From contig NZ_JARXXV010000002.1 of NCBI RefSeq assembly GCF_029893825.1, positions 1-64,000 of the forward strand: a DNA stretch of 64,000 nt. The letters run 5' to 3'. Source of the DNA: Aurantimicrobium minutum (GTDB taxonomy: Bacteria > Actinomycetota > Actinomycetes > Actinomycetales > Microbacteriaceae). Both the position numbers and the translations under genes were made by a program. Below, in pieces: positions 48,087-58,853 of the stretch (within the stretch, counting starts at the first letter, position 1; every line of letters begins with the position of its first letter). The notes beneath the pieces were generated by a model that was not told where the DNA came from, did no database searches, and was given only the letters and a program-made list of their open reading frames with translations.

Positions 48087-48538
48087 TGATGACTAATCCC
48101 GAAACTGCACGCGTATTGCCACCTGGAGTGCCTAGCTCTGTTCCTGTGCTCAAGCGAACCCTGGCCTATGGTTTCGCTTTCGCCGCAGCGATAGCTGTGG
48201 TGGGCGGGGTCATTGGCCTGCTCGTTGCTGGGCCGATAGCGGCGTGGAGCGCAGTTATCGGTGCCGTGATGGCAGGTGTGTTCTTAGGAATCACGGCGCT
48301 GAGTATCTTGATCGCTGTGCGTTACGACATCGTGGCGTTTTTCGGAATTGTGCTGGGTGCGTGGTTGCTGAAGTTCGTCGCCTTCATCGTGGTGGCGCTG
48401 GCACTGCGCGACCAGCCCTGGATCAACCCGACTGCGCTGTTCTTATCTCTCATTGCCGGCGTGATTTCATCCCTGGTGGTGGATGTGGTGGTTGTGATGA
48501 AGACGCGTATGCCCTACGTGTCTGACCCCAAGAACTAG
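48086..48538 (+). CDS. AtpI-like small membrane protein
   Basis: A 150-residue protein with four hydrophobic segments after a short polar N-terminus (LAYGFAFAAAIAVV..., WSAVIGAVMAGVFLG..., AFFGIVLGAWLLKFVAF..., ALFLSLIAGVISSLV...). Its place before the ATP synthase genes and the layout match the actinobacterial ATP synthase protein I. GTG 48086 or ATG 48089 starts it, overlapping the wecA stop. A terminator follows, so it belongs to the wecA transcript rather than the atp transcript. Confidence 0.75.
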   Translation: MMTNPETARVLPPGVPSSVPVLKRTLAYGFAFAAAIAVVGGVIGLLVAGPIAAWSAVIGAVMAGVFLGITALSILIAVRYDIVAFFGIVLGAWLLKFVAFIVVALALRDQPWINPTALFLSLIAGVISSLVVDVVVVMKTRMPYVSDPKN

Positions 48539-48572
48539 GTAATTAATTCCATATTTCTTAGTCAGAAATAAC

Positions 48573-48605
48573 AATGCCCAGACTTTGTCTGGGCATTTGT
48601 TTTGT
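48573..48605 (+). terminator. Rho-independent terminator after the AtpI-like gene
   Basis: AATGCCCAGAC at 48573-48583 and GTCTGGGCATT at 48587-48597 make a perfect 11-base stem with loop TTT, followed by TGTTTTGTT. It ends the prmC-tsaC-wecA-atpI-like transcript, so the atp genes need their own promoter. Confidence 0.88.
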
Positions 48606-48833
48606 TACTTTCTGGCAGGTCATGCGGGGGAGTATTTCCGCTGAGCGGTAAGTAGTTTTTAGATTGGGTCAGCGGCGGTTTTTCCCTGTAAAGTCTTGAG
48701 TAATCCCTCGCACCAATTGCGGATCATTCAGTCACGTTTCGACAACGAAGCCAAACGAGAGTGAACTGCTGGGGGATCCGCATGTTCGTCGTCGCGAGAG
48801 CAGAAGCTCCACGCCCCGAAACAGGAGATAGCG
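48606..48833 (+). promoter_or_regulatory. ATP synthase operon leader
   Basis: Between the terminator and atpB lie 228 bases. The promoter of the operon must be here; TTGGGT at 48664 and TAAAGT at 48689 are a weak pair with 19-base spacing. GGGGGA at 48771-48776 precedes an ATG at 48782, a possible small leader frame that runs to 48952 and overlaps atpB in another frame. AGGAG at 48823-48827 is the likely atpB ribosome binding site. Confidence 0.4.
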
Positions 48834-49646
48834 CTGCTAGTAAACGCTGTAACCACGCTCGTCACCTCGACAGAGGGCGACTCGAGCTTTCACGGGCCCT
48901 CGATCGCCGAATTCTTCCCACCCGCGATCTTCTTCGCAGGAACCCCTTTTGAGATCAACCGAATCATCCTGATTCGTTTCATTCTCGCAGCTGTGCTGAT
49001 CCTGCTGTTCTGGTTGGGTACTCGCAACATGAAGCTTGTTCCTTCCAAGGGACAGTCTCTGGCAGAAATGGCGTTGGACGTTGTTCGAGTCAACATTGCT
49101 GAAGACCTGCTGGGCAAGAAGGACGGAAAGCGCTTCCTTCCGCTGTTGACCGCCATCTTCTTCACCGTGCTGGCCATGAACATTCCCGGTATCTTCCCTG
49201 GATTCAACGTTGCCGGTTCGTCACTGGTTGGTTTGCCACTGACTCTGGCCGTTGTTGCCTATGTCACCTTCATCTACGCAGGTTTGAAGAAGCACCCCGG
49301 TGCATTCCTGAAGAACTCGTTCTTCCCACCCGGAGTGCCCTGGCCTATCTACTTCATCGTGACTCCGATTGAGTTCTTCTCGATCTTCATCCTGCGCCCC
49401 ATCACGCTGGCCCTTCGTCTTCTGATGAACATGGTTGCTGGCCACCTGCTCTTGGTTCTGTGCTTCTCCGCCACCTCGTTCTTCCTGTTTGAGACCGACG
49501 GTGCGTGGAAGGCATTCAGCCTTGGAACGTTTGCTTTCGGTTTCATCTTCTCGGGATTCGAAATCCTGGTTGCTGTGCTTCAGGCATACGTCTTCACCCT
49601 GCTTACAACGGTCTACATCCAGCTCGCGCTGGCTGAGGAACACTAA
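48834..49646 (+). CDS. atpB: ATP synthase Fo subunit a, with apparent CTG start
   Basis: The frame is open from 48765 to the stop at 49646. The a-subunit forms the proton half-channels; FHGPSIAEFFPPAIFF, GTPFEINRI, LLGKKDGKRFLPLL, PPGVPWPIYFIVTPIEF and ILRPITLALRLLMNMVAGH with the essential Arg are clear. No ATG, GTG or TTG lies in frame before GTG 48993, which falls inside the first membrane helix and would cut off about 53 conserved or helical residues. CTG 48834 is six bases after AGGAG (48823-48827) and gives 270 residues, near the usual length. A base-calling error or other rare start is the alternative. It is the first gene of the atp operon. Confidence 0.85.
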   Translation: MLVNAVTTLVTSTEGDSSFHGPSIAEFFPPAIFFAGTPFEINRIILIRFILAAVLILLFWLGTRNMKLVPSKGQSLAEMALDVVRVNIAEDLLGKKDGKRFLPLLTAIFFTVLAMNIPGIFPGFNVAGSSLVGLPLTLAVVAYVTFIYAGLKKHPGAFLKNSFFPPGVPWPIYFIVTPIEFFSIFILRPITLALRLLMNMVAGHLLLVLCFSATSFFLFETDGAWKAFSLGTFAFGFIFSGFEILVAVLQAYVFTLLTTVYIQLALAEEH

Positions 49647-49928
<282 letters not shown>

Positions 49929-49958
49929 TCACTTACCCGCGTTCGACACGGAGGCATC

Positions 49959-50501
49959 ATGCTTCAGGCACTTATCGCTTCAGAGGAAATTCAGAACCCT
50001 CTGTTGCCAGCACCAGCTGACCTTTTGTGGTCCGCTGTTGTCTTCGCGATTATCCTCATCTTCTTCTGGAAGAAGGTTCTGCCCAACGTCTCAGCCATGC
50101 TCGAGGCACGTGGTGCTGCAATCGAAGGAAACATCGAGAAGGCAGATGCTGCTCAGCGCGAAGCTGAAGAAGCCCTTGCGAAGTACACCGCTCAGCTCGC
50201 TGAAGCGCGTGCAGAGGCAGGCAAGATCCGCGACGCTGCACGTGCAGACGGCGCCAAGATCGTGACTGAGGCTAAGGAAAGCGCATCAACCGAGGCAGCT
50301 CGCATTACTGCGACCGCTAAGGCTCAGATCGAAGCAGAGCGCCAGAGCGCACTCGTTTCGCTCAAGAGCGAGGTTGGCACGCTGGCCATCGACCTGGCTT
50401 CTGGTGTTATCGGTGAGGCTCTCACCGACGACAAGAAGTCCAAGGCACTGGTTGACCGATTCCTTGCTGACCTCGAAAAGTCGGAGAAGGCAGCTAAGTA
50501 A
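49959..50501 (+). CDS. atpF: ATP synthase Fo subunit b
   Basis: A 180-residue peripheral stalk subunit: one N-terminal membrane helix (LLWSAVVFAIILIFFW, about 24-39), then a long charged Ala/Glu/Lys coiled coil running to the C-terminus. ATG follows GGAGGC. Its stop overlaps the atpH ATG (TAATG), coupling the two. Confidence 0.94.
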   Translation: MLQALIASEEIQNPLLPAPADLLWSAVVFAIILIFFWKKVLPNVSAMLEARGAAIEGNIEKADAAQREAEEALAKYTAQLAEARAEAGKIRDAARADGAKIVTEAKESASTEAARITATAKAQIEAERQSALVSLKSEVGTLAIDLASGVIGEALTDDKKSKALVDRFLADLEKSEKAAK

Positions 50502-51298
50502 TGGGTAGCGCAAGCAGACACGCAATCACCAGCTCCAAGGCAGCCCTTGCTGGCTTGGGAGCTAAGGCAAACCTGGCATTGGGCGAGCAGCTCTTTGCTG
50601 CTGGTCGTGCCTTCGCTGAGTCTGCCCAACTGCGCGCCGTGCTGGCTGACCCTGCAGTTTCTGACGCTGACAAGACCGCTCTGCTGAGCAAGGTCTTCGG
50701 CAAGGGATTGGATGCCACTGCATCCAAGCTGCTGGGACAGATCGTCTCCAACCGCTGGTCGAGCCAGGATGACCTGCTCGCCGGTGTCGAAGAAATCGCT
50801 ATCCGTGCTGCTGTGTCGGGTGCCAAGAAGACTGAAGCTGTAGACGCTGAGCTGTTCGCGTTCTCTCGTGCCGTGTCGAGCGACGCAGAACTCGAGCTCA
50901 GCATCGGCTCCAAGCTTGGTAACCCCGAAGCAAAAGCAGCACTTGTGAAGAAGCTCCTCAAGGGCAAGGCCTCGGCAGCAACGATTGCCATCGTCTCTGC
51001 TCTTGTGCAGCAGCCTCGTGGTCGCCGCATTGGCGCACTGCTCTCCTATGCAGCAGATGTTGTTGCAGACCAGGCAGGCGCCTCCATTGCAACCGTGACC
51101 AGTGCGCAGCCTATTGCTGCAGCGCAGCTGTCCAGCCTGGGCAAGTCCCTGGCAAAGGTCTACGGACGCGAGCTCAACATCAACCTCGTCATTGACCCCT
51201 CGATTATCGGTGGCCTGCGTGTGCAGGTTGGCGATGACGTGATCGATGGCTCCGTTTCGTCCCGTATTCAAGAACTACGACTCCAGCTCGCTGGATAA
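50501..51298 (+). CDS. atpH: ATP synthase F1 subunit delta
   Basis: A 265-residue subunit joining F1 to the stalk. Actinobacterial delta subunits of this size are longer than the 180 of E. coli. N-terminal helical bundle, then the C-terminal block with [67 protein letters not shown] and SRIQELR, the family signature. ATG overlaps the atpF stop. Confidence 0.94.
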   Translation: MGSASRHAITSSKAALAGLGAKANLALGEQLFAAGRAFAESAQLRAVLADPAVSDADKTALLSKVFGKGLDATASKLLGQIVSNRWSSQDDLLAGVEEIAIRAAVSGAKKTEAVDAELFAFSRAVSSDAELELSIGSKLGNPEAKAALVKKLLKGKASAATIAIVSALVQQPRGRRIGALLSYAADVVADQAGASIATVTSAQPIAAAQLSSLGKSLAKVYGRELNINLVIDPSIIGGLRVQVGDDVIDGSVSSRIQELRLQLAG

Positions 51299-51359
51299 GC
51301 GAAGTAAGACTTCACCAAACCCTCTCAGTCAACCGGCTGAACCAGACAAGGAAAACACA

Positions 51360-53000
51360 ATGGCAGAACTCACGATCAGCCCCAACGAGATCCGCGACGC
51401 TCTCAAGGACTTCGTTTCTTCCTACAAGCCCACCAAGGCTTCGAAGACCGAAGTTGGCCACGTCATCGACGCAGCCGACGGTATCGCACACGTTGAGGGC
51501 CTGCCCGGTGTGATGGCTAACGAGCTCATCCGCTTCGCAGATGGCACTCTTGGTCTCGCCCTGAACCTCGACGAGAACGAGATCGGTGTTGTTGTCCTCG
51601 GTGAGTTCACCGGCATCGTTGAAGGTATGGAAGTAACTCGCACTGGCGAGGTTCTCTCCGTACCTGTCGGCGAAGGCTACCTCGGCCGCGTGGTTGACCC
51701 ACTGGGTAACCCCATCGATGGTCTGGGAGACATCAAGAAGATTGAGGGTCGTCGTGCTCTCGAGCTCCAGGCTCCTGGCGTTATGCAGCGTAAGTCGGTG
51801 CACGAGCCCATGCAGACCGGTATCAAGGCTATTGACGCCATGATCCCAGTAGGTCGTGGACAGCGTCAGCTCATCATTGGTGACCGTCAGACCGGTAAGA
51901 CCGCTATTGCGATCGACACCATCATCAACCAGAAGGCTAACTGGGAGTCCGGTGACGTCAACAAGCAGGTTCGCTGCATCTACGTTGCCATTGGTCAGAA
52001 GGGTTCGACCATTGCTGCTGTGAAGGGCGCACTGGAAGACGCTGGCGCAATGGAGTACACCACCATCGTGGCTGCTCCTGCATCAGACCCCGCAGGTTTC
52101 AAGTACCTTGCTCCTTACACCGGTTCTGCCATTGGTCAGCACTGGATGTACGGCGGCAAGCACGTTCTCATCATTTTCGATGACCTCTCCAAGCAGGCTG
52201 AGGCTTACCGTGCCGTATCGCTGCTTCTGCGTCGCCCACCAGGACGTGAAGCATACCCCGGTGACGTGTTCTACTTACACTCCCGTCTGCTCGAGCGTTG
52301 TGCAAAGCTCTCTGATGAGCTCGGCGCAGGTTCGATGACCGGTCTTCCCATCATCGAGACCAAGGCAAACGACGTCTCGGCATACATCCCCACCAACGTG
52401 ATCTCGATCACCGACGGTCAGATCTTCCTTCAGTCCGACCTGTTCAACGCGAACCAGCGTCCAGCTGTTGACGTAGGTATCTCCGTTTCCCGTGTGGGTG
52501 GTGACGCTCAGGTCAAGTCGATCAAGAAGGTCTCCGGTACCTTAAAGCTCGAATTGGCTCAGTACCGCTCACTCGAGGCATTCGCGATGTTCGCATCCGA
52601 CCTCGACGCAGCAAGCCGTCGTCAGCTGGCACGTGGTGCTCGTCTGACCGAGCTTCTCAAGCAGCCTCAGTACACCCCATACCCCGTTGAAGACCAGGTT
52701 GTCTCCATCTGGGCTGGTACCACTGGCAAGCTCGATGAGGTTCCCGTTGAGGACATCCTGCGCTTTGAGCGTGAGTTCCTCGACTACCTGGGACGTAAGA
52801 CCAAGGTACTCACCACCCTGCGCGAGACCAACGTGCTCGATGACAAGACTGTGGAAGACCTCGAGAAGGCTGTTGTTGCCTTCAAGAAGGAATTCCAGGC
52901 AGGCGACGGTTCTTCACTGGCTTCGGTTGGTAAAGAAGAGTTCACCGCTATCGACGAAGCAGACGTCAAGCAGGAAAAGATCGTCAAGAAGAAGCGCTAA
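51360..53000 (+). CDS. atpA: ATP synthase F1 subunit alpha
   Basis: A 546-residue non-catalytic nucleotide-binding subunit. Beta-barrel N-terminus ([17 protein letters not shown]), Walker [10 protein letters not shown], the [12 protein letters not shown] block, [17 protein letters not shown], which is the ATPase alpha/beta signature. Start ATG 51360 with AAGGAAAA about five bases before; an upstream in-frame start at 51246 lies within atpH. The last 40 residues are charged and extend past the usual core. Confidence 0.97.
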   Translation: MAELTISPNEIRDALKDFVSSYKPTKASKTEVGHVIDAADGIAHVEGLPGVMANELIRFADGTLGLALNLDENEIGVVVLGEFTGIVEGMEVTRTGEVLSVPVGEGYLGRVVDPLGNPIDGLGDIKKIEGRRALELQAPGVMQRKSVHEPMQTGIKAIDAMIPVGRGQRQLIIGDRQTGKTAIAIDTIINQKANWESGDVNKQVRCIYVAIGQKGSTIAAVKGALEDAGAMEYTTIVAAPASDPAGFKYLAPYTGSAIGQHWMYGGKHVLIIFDDLSKQAEAYRAVSLLLRRPPGREAYPGDVFYLHSRLLERCAKLSDELGAGSMTGLPIIETKANDVSAYIPTNVISITDGQIFLQSDLFNANQRPAVDVGISVSRVGGDAQVKSIKKVSGTLKLELAQYRSLEAFAMFASDLDAASRRQLARGARLTELLKQPQYTPYPVEDQVVSIWAGTTGKLDEVPVEDILRFEREFLDYLGRKTKVLTTLRETNVLDDKTVEDLEKAVVAFKKEFQAGDGSSLASVGKEEFTAIDEADVKQEKIVKKKR

Positions 53001-53051
53001 GCGCCTTCTTCACTGACATCAACCACCTTTTAGAGAAACCACAGGAGAGAC

Positions 53052-53951
53052 ATGGGAGCGCAACTTCGGGTCTATAGGCAGAAAATTCGTTCTGCCCAGA
53101 CGACCAAGAAGATCACGCGTGCAATGGAGCTGATCTCTGCCTCGCGCATTCAAAAAGCACAGGCACGTGTGATGCAGTCCACGCCCTACTCGCGTGCGAT
53201 TACTCGCGCCGTGTCGGCTGTTGCCACGTATTCCAACGTGTCACACATCCTCACCACCGAGCCTGAGAAGATCCAGCGCGCAGCAATTGTGATTCTGGCT
53301 TCTGACCGCGGTCTTGCTGGTGCTTTCAGCTCACAGGTTCTTCGTGAATCTGAGCAGCTGGCTGAGCTTCTGCGCGAGCAGGGCAAGGAAGTTGTCTACT
53401 TCCTGGTTGGCCGTAAGGCAAACGCCTACTTCTCCTTCCGTCAGCGTCCAGCTGAGCGTGTATGGACCGGTGGCACTGACCAGCCCGTATTCGAAACCGC
53501 TCAGGAAATCGCTGGCGCTGTTCTCGAAAGTTTCCTGCGCGACTACGCAGACGGTGGTGTCGACGAGATTCACGTTGTCTACAACCGTTTCGTTTCCATG
53601 GTTTCTCAGGTTCCTCACGTTGTTCGCATGCTTCCTTTGGAAGTTGTCGAAGGCGTGGACGAGCCCGGTGAAGACGAGGTTCTTCCTCTCTACGAGTTCG
53701 AACCCGAAGCTGACAAGGTACTGGACGCTCTGCTTCCTGTGTACATCGAGAGCCGCATCTACAACGCCATGTTGCAGTCTGCTGCCTCTGAGCACGCAAG
53801 CCGTCAGCGCGCGATGAAGTCTGCAAGCGACAACGCAGACAAGCTCATCCGCGACTACACCCGTCTGGCGAACAACGCTCGTCAGTCCGAGATCACCCAG
53901 CAAATTTCCGAAATCGTTGGTGGCGCCGACGCCCTGTCGTCCGCCAAGTAA
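53052..53951 (+). CDS. atpG: ATP synthase F1 subunit gamma
   Basis: A 299-residue central rotor shaft. [29 protein letters not shown] at the N-terminus and the C-terminal helix with [30 protein letters not shown] are both diagnostic. [10 protein letters not shown] is the conserved middle block. ATG has AGGAGA upstream. A 38-base gap precedes atpD. Confidence 0.96.
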   Translation: MGAQLRVYRQKIRSAQTTKKITRAMELISASRIQKAQARVMQSTPYSRAITRAVSAVATYSNVSHILTTEPEKIQRAAIVILASDRGLAGAFSSQVLRESEQLAELLREQGKEVVYFLVGRKANAYFSFRQRPAERVWTGGTDQPVFETAQEIAGAVLESFLRDYADGGVDEIHVVYNRFVSMVSQVPHVVRMLPLEVVEGVDEPGEDEVLPLYEFEPEADKVLDALLPVYIESRIYNAMLQSAASEHASRQRAMKSASDNADKLIRDYTRLANNARQSEITQQISEIVGGADALSSAK

Positions 53952-53974
53952 CACAGACTTTCCAAACCCGGTAA

Positions 53975-55492
<1,518 letters not shown>

Positions 55493-55494
55493 TC

Positions 55495-55764
55495 ATGGCT
55501 TCTTCTCTCCTTCAGGTCAGCGTCGTAGCTGCCGACCAGGAAGTCTGGTCTGGCGCAGCCACTATGGTTGTTGCCAAGACCAGCGAGGGCGAGATCGGTA
55601 TCCTTCCAGGACACGAACCCATGCTGGCAATCCTTGCCGGCGGTGAAGTTCGTGTCACCACTGAGGACGGCTCGAAGATCACCGCTAACGCAGCAGGTGG
55701 TTTCCTCTCGGTCGAGAACAACAACGTTTCTGTTGTTGCATCTGCCGCAGAATTGGTTGCATAA
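55495..55764 (+). CDS. atpC: ATP synthase F1 subunit epsilon
   Basis: An 89-residue subunit containing only the N-terminal beta-sandwich (LQVSVVAADQEVWSGAATMVVAKTSEGEIGILPGHEPML); the C-terminal helical hairpin found in longer epsilon subunits is nearly absent, as in other actinobacteria. ATG 55495 comes two bases after the atpD stop; the ribosome binding site AAGGAAAA is inside the end of atpD. Last gene of the operon. Confidence 0.94.
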   Translation: MASSLLQVSVVAADQEVWSGAATMVVAKTSEGEIGILPGHEPMLAILAGGEVRVTTEDGSKITANAAGGFLSVENNNVSVVASAAELVA

Positions 55765-55786
55765 CACCAACCTCACACACGCTAAT

Positions 55787-55825
55787 GCCCGCGGTTGAAG
55801 AGTTCCTCTTCCTGCGGGTGTTTGC
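55787..55825 (+). terminator. Nested-hairpin terminator after atpC
   Basis: CCCGC (55788-55792) pairs with GCGGG (55814-55818), and inside it GAAGAG (55797-55802) pairs with CTCTTC (55806-55811) around loop TTC. TGTTTGC follows. The compound stem lies 22 bases after atpC and probably ends the ATP synthase transcript. Confidence 0.65.
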
Positions 55826-55855
55826 ACTTAAAGGACACGTATTAATGGAGACGTA

Positions 55856-56683
55856 GTGTTAATTCTGCTACCACCTTCGGAAACGAAGCGTGACGGGGGA
55901 GAGGGTGCTCCACTGGAGCAGCTCCTAGCTGAATCTGCTCTGTCTTTTCCAGAACTCAACGCCATTCGTAAGCGCGTGGTTGCTGCAACCGTGTCTTTGG
56001 CGCGCAGACCTAAAGAATGTGCTGAAGCACTCAAACTCAGCCCTAAGCAAATGGGCGAGGTTGACCGCAACAAGGCGGTCAAGACCTCGCCAACAATGCC
56101 GGCCATTGATCGCTATACCGGTGTTCTTTATGACGGCCTGGCTGCCTCTAATCTTCCCCAGGAAGCCCGTGAGTTCCTTGCTCAGAACGTTCTGATCCAA
56201 TCGGCACTACTGGGCCCAGTGGGGGCTCTAGAGCCCATCCCGGCATATCGACTCTCCTTTGACTCCAAACTGCCTGCATTGGCCGCAGGGAGCCTCAAGA
56301 AGGCATGGGCTGAGGTGGGAGGGAAGTCTCTGGCGAAGAAGCTCAAGGAAGAACCACAACTCGTTCTAGATCTGCGCTCAGAAGGCTACTCAGCTCTTGC
56401 CCCACTAGCTCCTGCGGAGAACACGGTTTATCTGCGTGTGGTGACAAAGGGAGAAAACGGACAACTTCGTGCCCTGAATCACTTCAACAAGAAGGGCAAG
56501 GGCGAGTTTGTGCGCGCCTTAGCCAAAGATGCAGCGAACACCAGCGGCATCTCCACGGTCGAAGAACTCATTGCGTGGGGTAGTGCGAAGAACATGATTC
56601 TGGAACGAGGCGCTGAGGCAACTTCTGATTGGCCAGCAGAGCTCAACTTGGTTGTTTCTGGAGTCATTCAGAAAATGTGTTAA
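55856..56683 (+). CDS. yaaA: YaaA family peroxide-stress protein
   Basis: A 275-residue member of the UPF0246/YaaA family (DUF328). MLILLPPSETKRDGG at the start, RYTGVLYDGLAASNLP in the middle, PIPAYRLSF, LVLDLRSEGYSALAP, and HFNKKGKGEFVRAL late are typical. In E. coli YaaA limits free iron and DNA damage under hydrogen peroxide; the biochemistry is not settled. GTG start. It stands alone between the atp operon and the Tad locus. Confidence 0.9.
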   Translation: MLILLPPSETKRDGGEGAPLEQLLAESALSFPELNAIRKRVVAATVSLARRPKECAEALKLSPKQMGEVDRNKAVKTSPTMPAIDRYTGVLYDGLAASNLPQEAREFLAQNVLIQSALLGPVGALEPIPAYRLSFDSKLPALAAGSLKKAWAEVGGKSLAKKLKEEPQLVLDLRSEGYSALAPLAPAENTVYLRVVTKGENGQLRALNHFNKKGKGEFVRALAKDAANTSGISTVEELIAWGSAKNMILERGAEATSDWPAELNLVVSGVIQKMC

Positions 56684-56757
56684 CTATTGCTCCGTATATA
56701 AAAGCGAGTTGTGGATAACTCCGGAAGGTAGGTAGTCGGAACGGGCATGATTTCTTC

Positions 56758-57972
56758 ATGTCCGATTCCATCTCCCGAATTGTTGGTGCTGTCCGAGCCA
56801 AAGCACATGACAGCACTGCTGCATCGACAACGCTGAATCCTGACCTCGAGAAGTTACTTCGCGAGGAGATTCTTCGGGATGGATCCCACAACTCAGGTGC
56901 ACCGCTGAGCGATGAGGAACTTCGTTCGCTCGCAATGGCGGAGCTCAACGGTTTCGGTGCTCTCCAACCACTTTTGGAAGATACTTCCATTGAAGAAATT
57001 TGGATCAACAGCCCCACTGAAGTTTTTGTTGCCCGCAATGGTGTGGCAGAGCTGACCGAGCTTTCATTTACGGATACCCAGGTAAGGGACCTTGTTGAGC
57101 GCATGCTCCAAGCTTCTGGACGCCGGGTTGATATGTCCTCACCTTTTGTGGACGCATCGTTGCCGGATGGTTCTCGTCTCCACGTGACAATCCCTGACAT
57201 CACATCGAAGCACTGGGCAGTGAACATCCGTAAATTCTCCAAGAATGTTCGTGATCTAGCGCACCTGGTGGAAAGCGGCTCGCTTACCCGTCAGGCAGCT
57301 GAATTCCTGCGCATGAGTGTTCTAGCTAGACAAAACATCCTGGTTTGTGGGGCAACACAGGCAGGTAAGACCACCATGCTCAATGCGTTGCTTCGTTCTT
57401 CCCGTGAAAACGACCGCATCATCACGGTGGAAGAGACTTTTGAGCTCAACTTCGATGCTCGTGACTGTGTTGCGATGCAATGTCGCCAGGCAAGCCTGGA
57501 AGGCACTGGTGAGATCACACTCCGCCGTCTCATCAAAGAGGCACTGCGCATGCGCCCAGACCGGTTAGTGGTGGGTGAGGTGCGCGAGGCAGAGAGCCTG
57601 GATCTGCTGATTGCTTTGAATAGCGGCCTACCCGGGGCGTGCTCTCTCCATGCCAACAGCGCGCAAGATGCGTTGACCAAGCTCTGCACTCTGCCGTTGC
57701 TTGCCGGTCGAAACATTGACTCTAGCTTTGTGGTTCCCACGGTGGCGAGCTGCATCGATGTTGTTGTGCACTGCGAGCTCGATCGTTTTGGTCGTCGCCG
57801 AGTGAGTGAAATCATTGCTCCCACCGGTCGTGTGGTGAAGGGGGAGATTGAAACCACAGTCATTTTCCATCTTGCTGATGATGTCCTGGTTGCTACCGGC
57901 ATGGCTCCCGAGCGTCTCGACAAGTTTGAACTCACGAACCTCAACCCTCGCATCGTCTTGGATGCAGCATGA
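56758..57972 (+). CDS. cpaF: Tad pilus secretion ATPase CpaF
   Basis: A 404-residue type II/IV secretion ATPase driving pilus assembly. The N-terminal domain has ALQPLLEDTSIEEIWINSPTEVFVAR; DASLPDGSRLHVTIPDI follows; Walker A reads GATQAGKTTM; RIITVEETFEL is the Asp-box region, GEVREAESLDLLIALNSGLPGACSLHANSA includes Walker B and the His box. ATG 56758. Its end overlaps tadB (ATGA). Confidence 0.93.
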   Translation: MSDSISRIVGAVRAKAHDSTAASTTLNPDLEKLLREEILRDGSHNSGAPLSDEELRSLAMAELNGFGALQPLLEDTSIEEIWINSPTEVFVARNGVAELTELSFTDTQVRDLVERMLQASGRRVDMSSPFVDASLPDGSRLHVTIPDITSKHWAVNIRKFSKNVRDLAHLVESGSLTRQAAEFLRMSVLARQNILVCGATQAGKTTMLNALLRSSRENDRIITVEETFELNFDARDCVAMQCRQASLEGTGEITLRRLIKEALRMRPDRLVVGEVREAESLDLLIALNSGLPGACSLHANSAQDALTKLCTLPLLAGRNIDSSFVVPTVASCIDVVVHCELDRFGRRRVSEIIAPTGRVVKGEIETTVIFHLADDVLVATGMAPERLDKFELTNLNPRIVLDAA

Positions 57973-58853
57973 GACTTTCCTCGATCGAAATACTGGGTAT
58001 CTTTCTGGGCGCCAGCGCCGGTTTAGGTATCTTTCTCATTGTTTCCAGCAAGCTTTGGCCTAGGAAAGAACGTGTTACACGAGCTTCTTCAGCCTCCACG
58101 TTTTCTCGTGGACTAGGTGAAACCGCTCTGCAGTTAGGTATGAAACCTGCTGTGTTGTGGGCGCTGTGTTCTGTTCTCGCCATCATTGGTGGAACACTCG
58201 CCTGGGCAATTACAGGCGTTGCCGTGTTGAGCGTGGTGCTTGCTGGAACCGCAGCTGCTCTGCCGGTGATGTTTGCCGCAGGTCGACGTGCTGCTGCTCG
58301 CAAGGCATTGCGCAATCAGTGGCCAGATGTGGTGGATGCACTTATTTCTGCCATCCGCTCGGGTGCGAATATCCCTGATGCTGTTGTGTCTCTTGCGGGA
58401 TTCTCTTCGAAAGCAGTGAGCACGCCAGCTGCTTTGTTTGCTCAGGATTACAGGGTTTCTGGCAACTTTGAACTGGCGGCACAAGACCTCAAAGCAAGAT
58501 GGGCCAATCCCAATGGTGATCGCATTGTGGAAACTCTTCGTTTGGGGCGAGAACTCGGTGGAACAGAGATCACCACTGTGCTTGGCTCTTTAGGTTCTCA
58601 CTTGCGTGCTGAATCGGCACTGAGACAGGAGGTCGAAGCCCGTCAAGGATGGATTCGCTTGGCTGCGCGAATCGGGGTGATGGCTCCGTGGATTGTGTTG
58701 GTGTTGCTTTCTACCAGGCCCGAAGCGGCACAGGCATATAACTCTGGCGCCGGTGTTGTGCTCATCCTGATTGGCCTTGGAGTAAGTCTGCTGGCATACC
58801 GAATCATGTCTGCCGTGGGGTATCTCCCTGATGAAAAGCGGTGGTTAGCATGA
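57969..58853 (+). CDS. tadB: Tad pilus inner-membrane protein TadB
   Basis: A 294-residue type II secretion F-domain protein. Hydrophobic segments near residues 5-25, 60-100 and 235-285 flank a cytoplasmic region with RNQWPDVVDALISAIRSGANIPDAV and ELGGTEITTVLGSLGSHLRAE. It forms the platform on which CpaF works. ATG overlaps the cpaF stop; its stop overlaps the tadC ATG. Confidence 0.9.
   Translation: MRLSSIEILGIFLGASAGLGIFLIVSSKLWPRKERVTRASSASTFSRGLGETALQLGMKPAVLWALCSVLAIIGGTLAWAITGVAVLSVVLAGTAAALPVMFAAGRRAAARKALRNQWPDVVDALISAIRSGANIPDAVVSLAGFSSKAVSTPAALFAQDYRVSGNFELAAQDLKARWANPNGDRIVETLRLGRELGGTEITTVLGSLGSHLRAESALRQEVEARQGWIRLAARIGVMAPWIVLVLLSTRPEAAQAYNSGAGVVLILIGLGVSLLAYRIMSAVGYLPDEKRWLA

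Noticed and set aside
48765-49646. atpB as a pseudogene or frameshifted gene
   Set aside because: The reading frame is intact through all conserved residues and lies in an intact operon; only the start codon type is odd, so a rare start fits better than decay.
50324-51271. 315-residue minus-strand frame opposite atpF and atpH
   Set aside because: Antisense to well-conserved ATP synthase genes; no family features.
57291-57953. 220-residue minus-strand frame opposite cpaF
   Set aside because: Ser/Arg/Thr-rich antisense frame over conserved Walker regions; not a credible gene.
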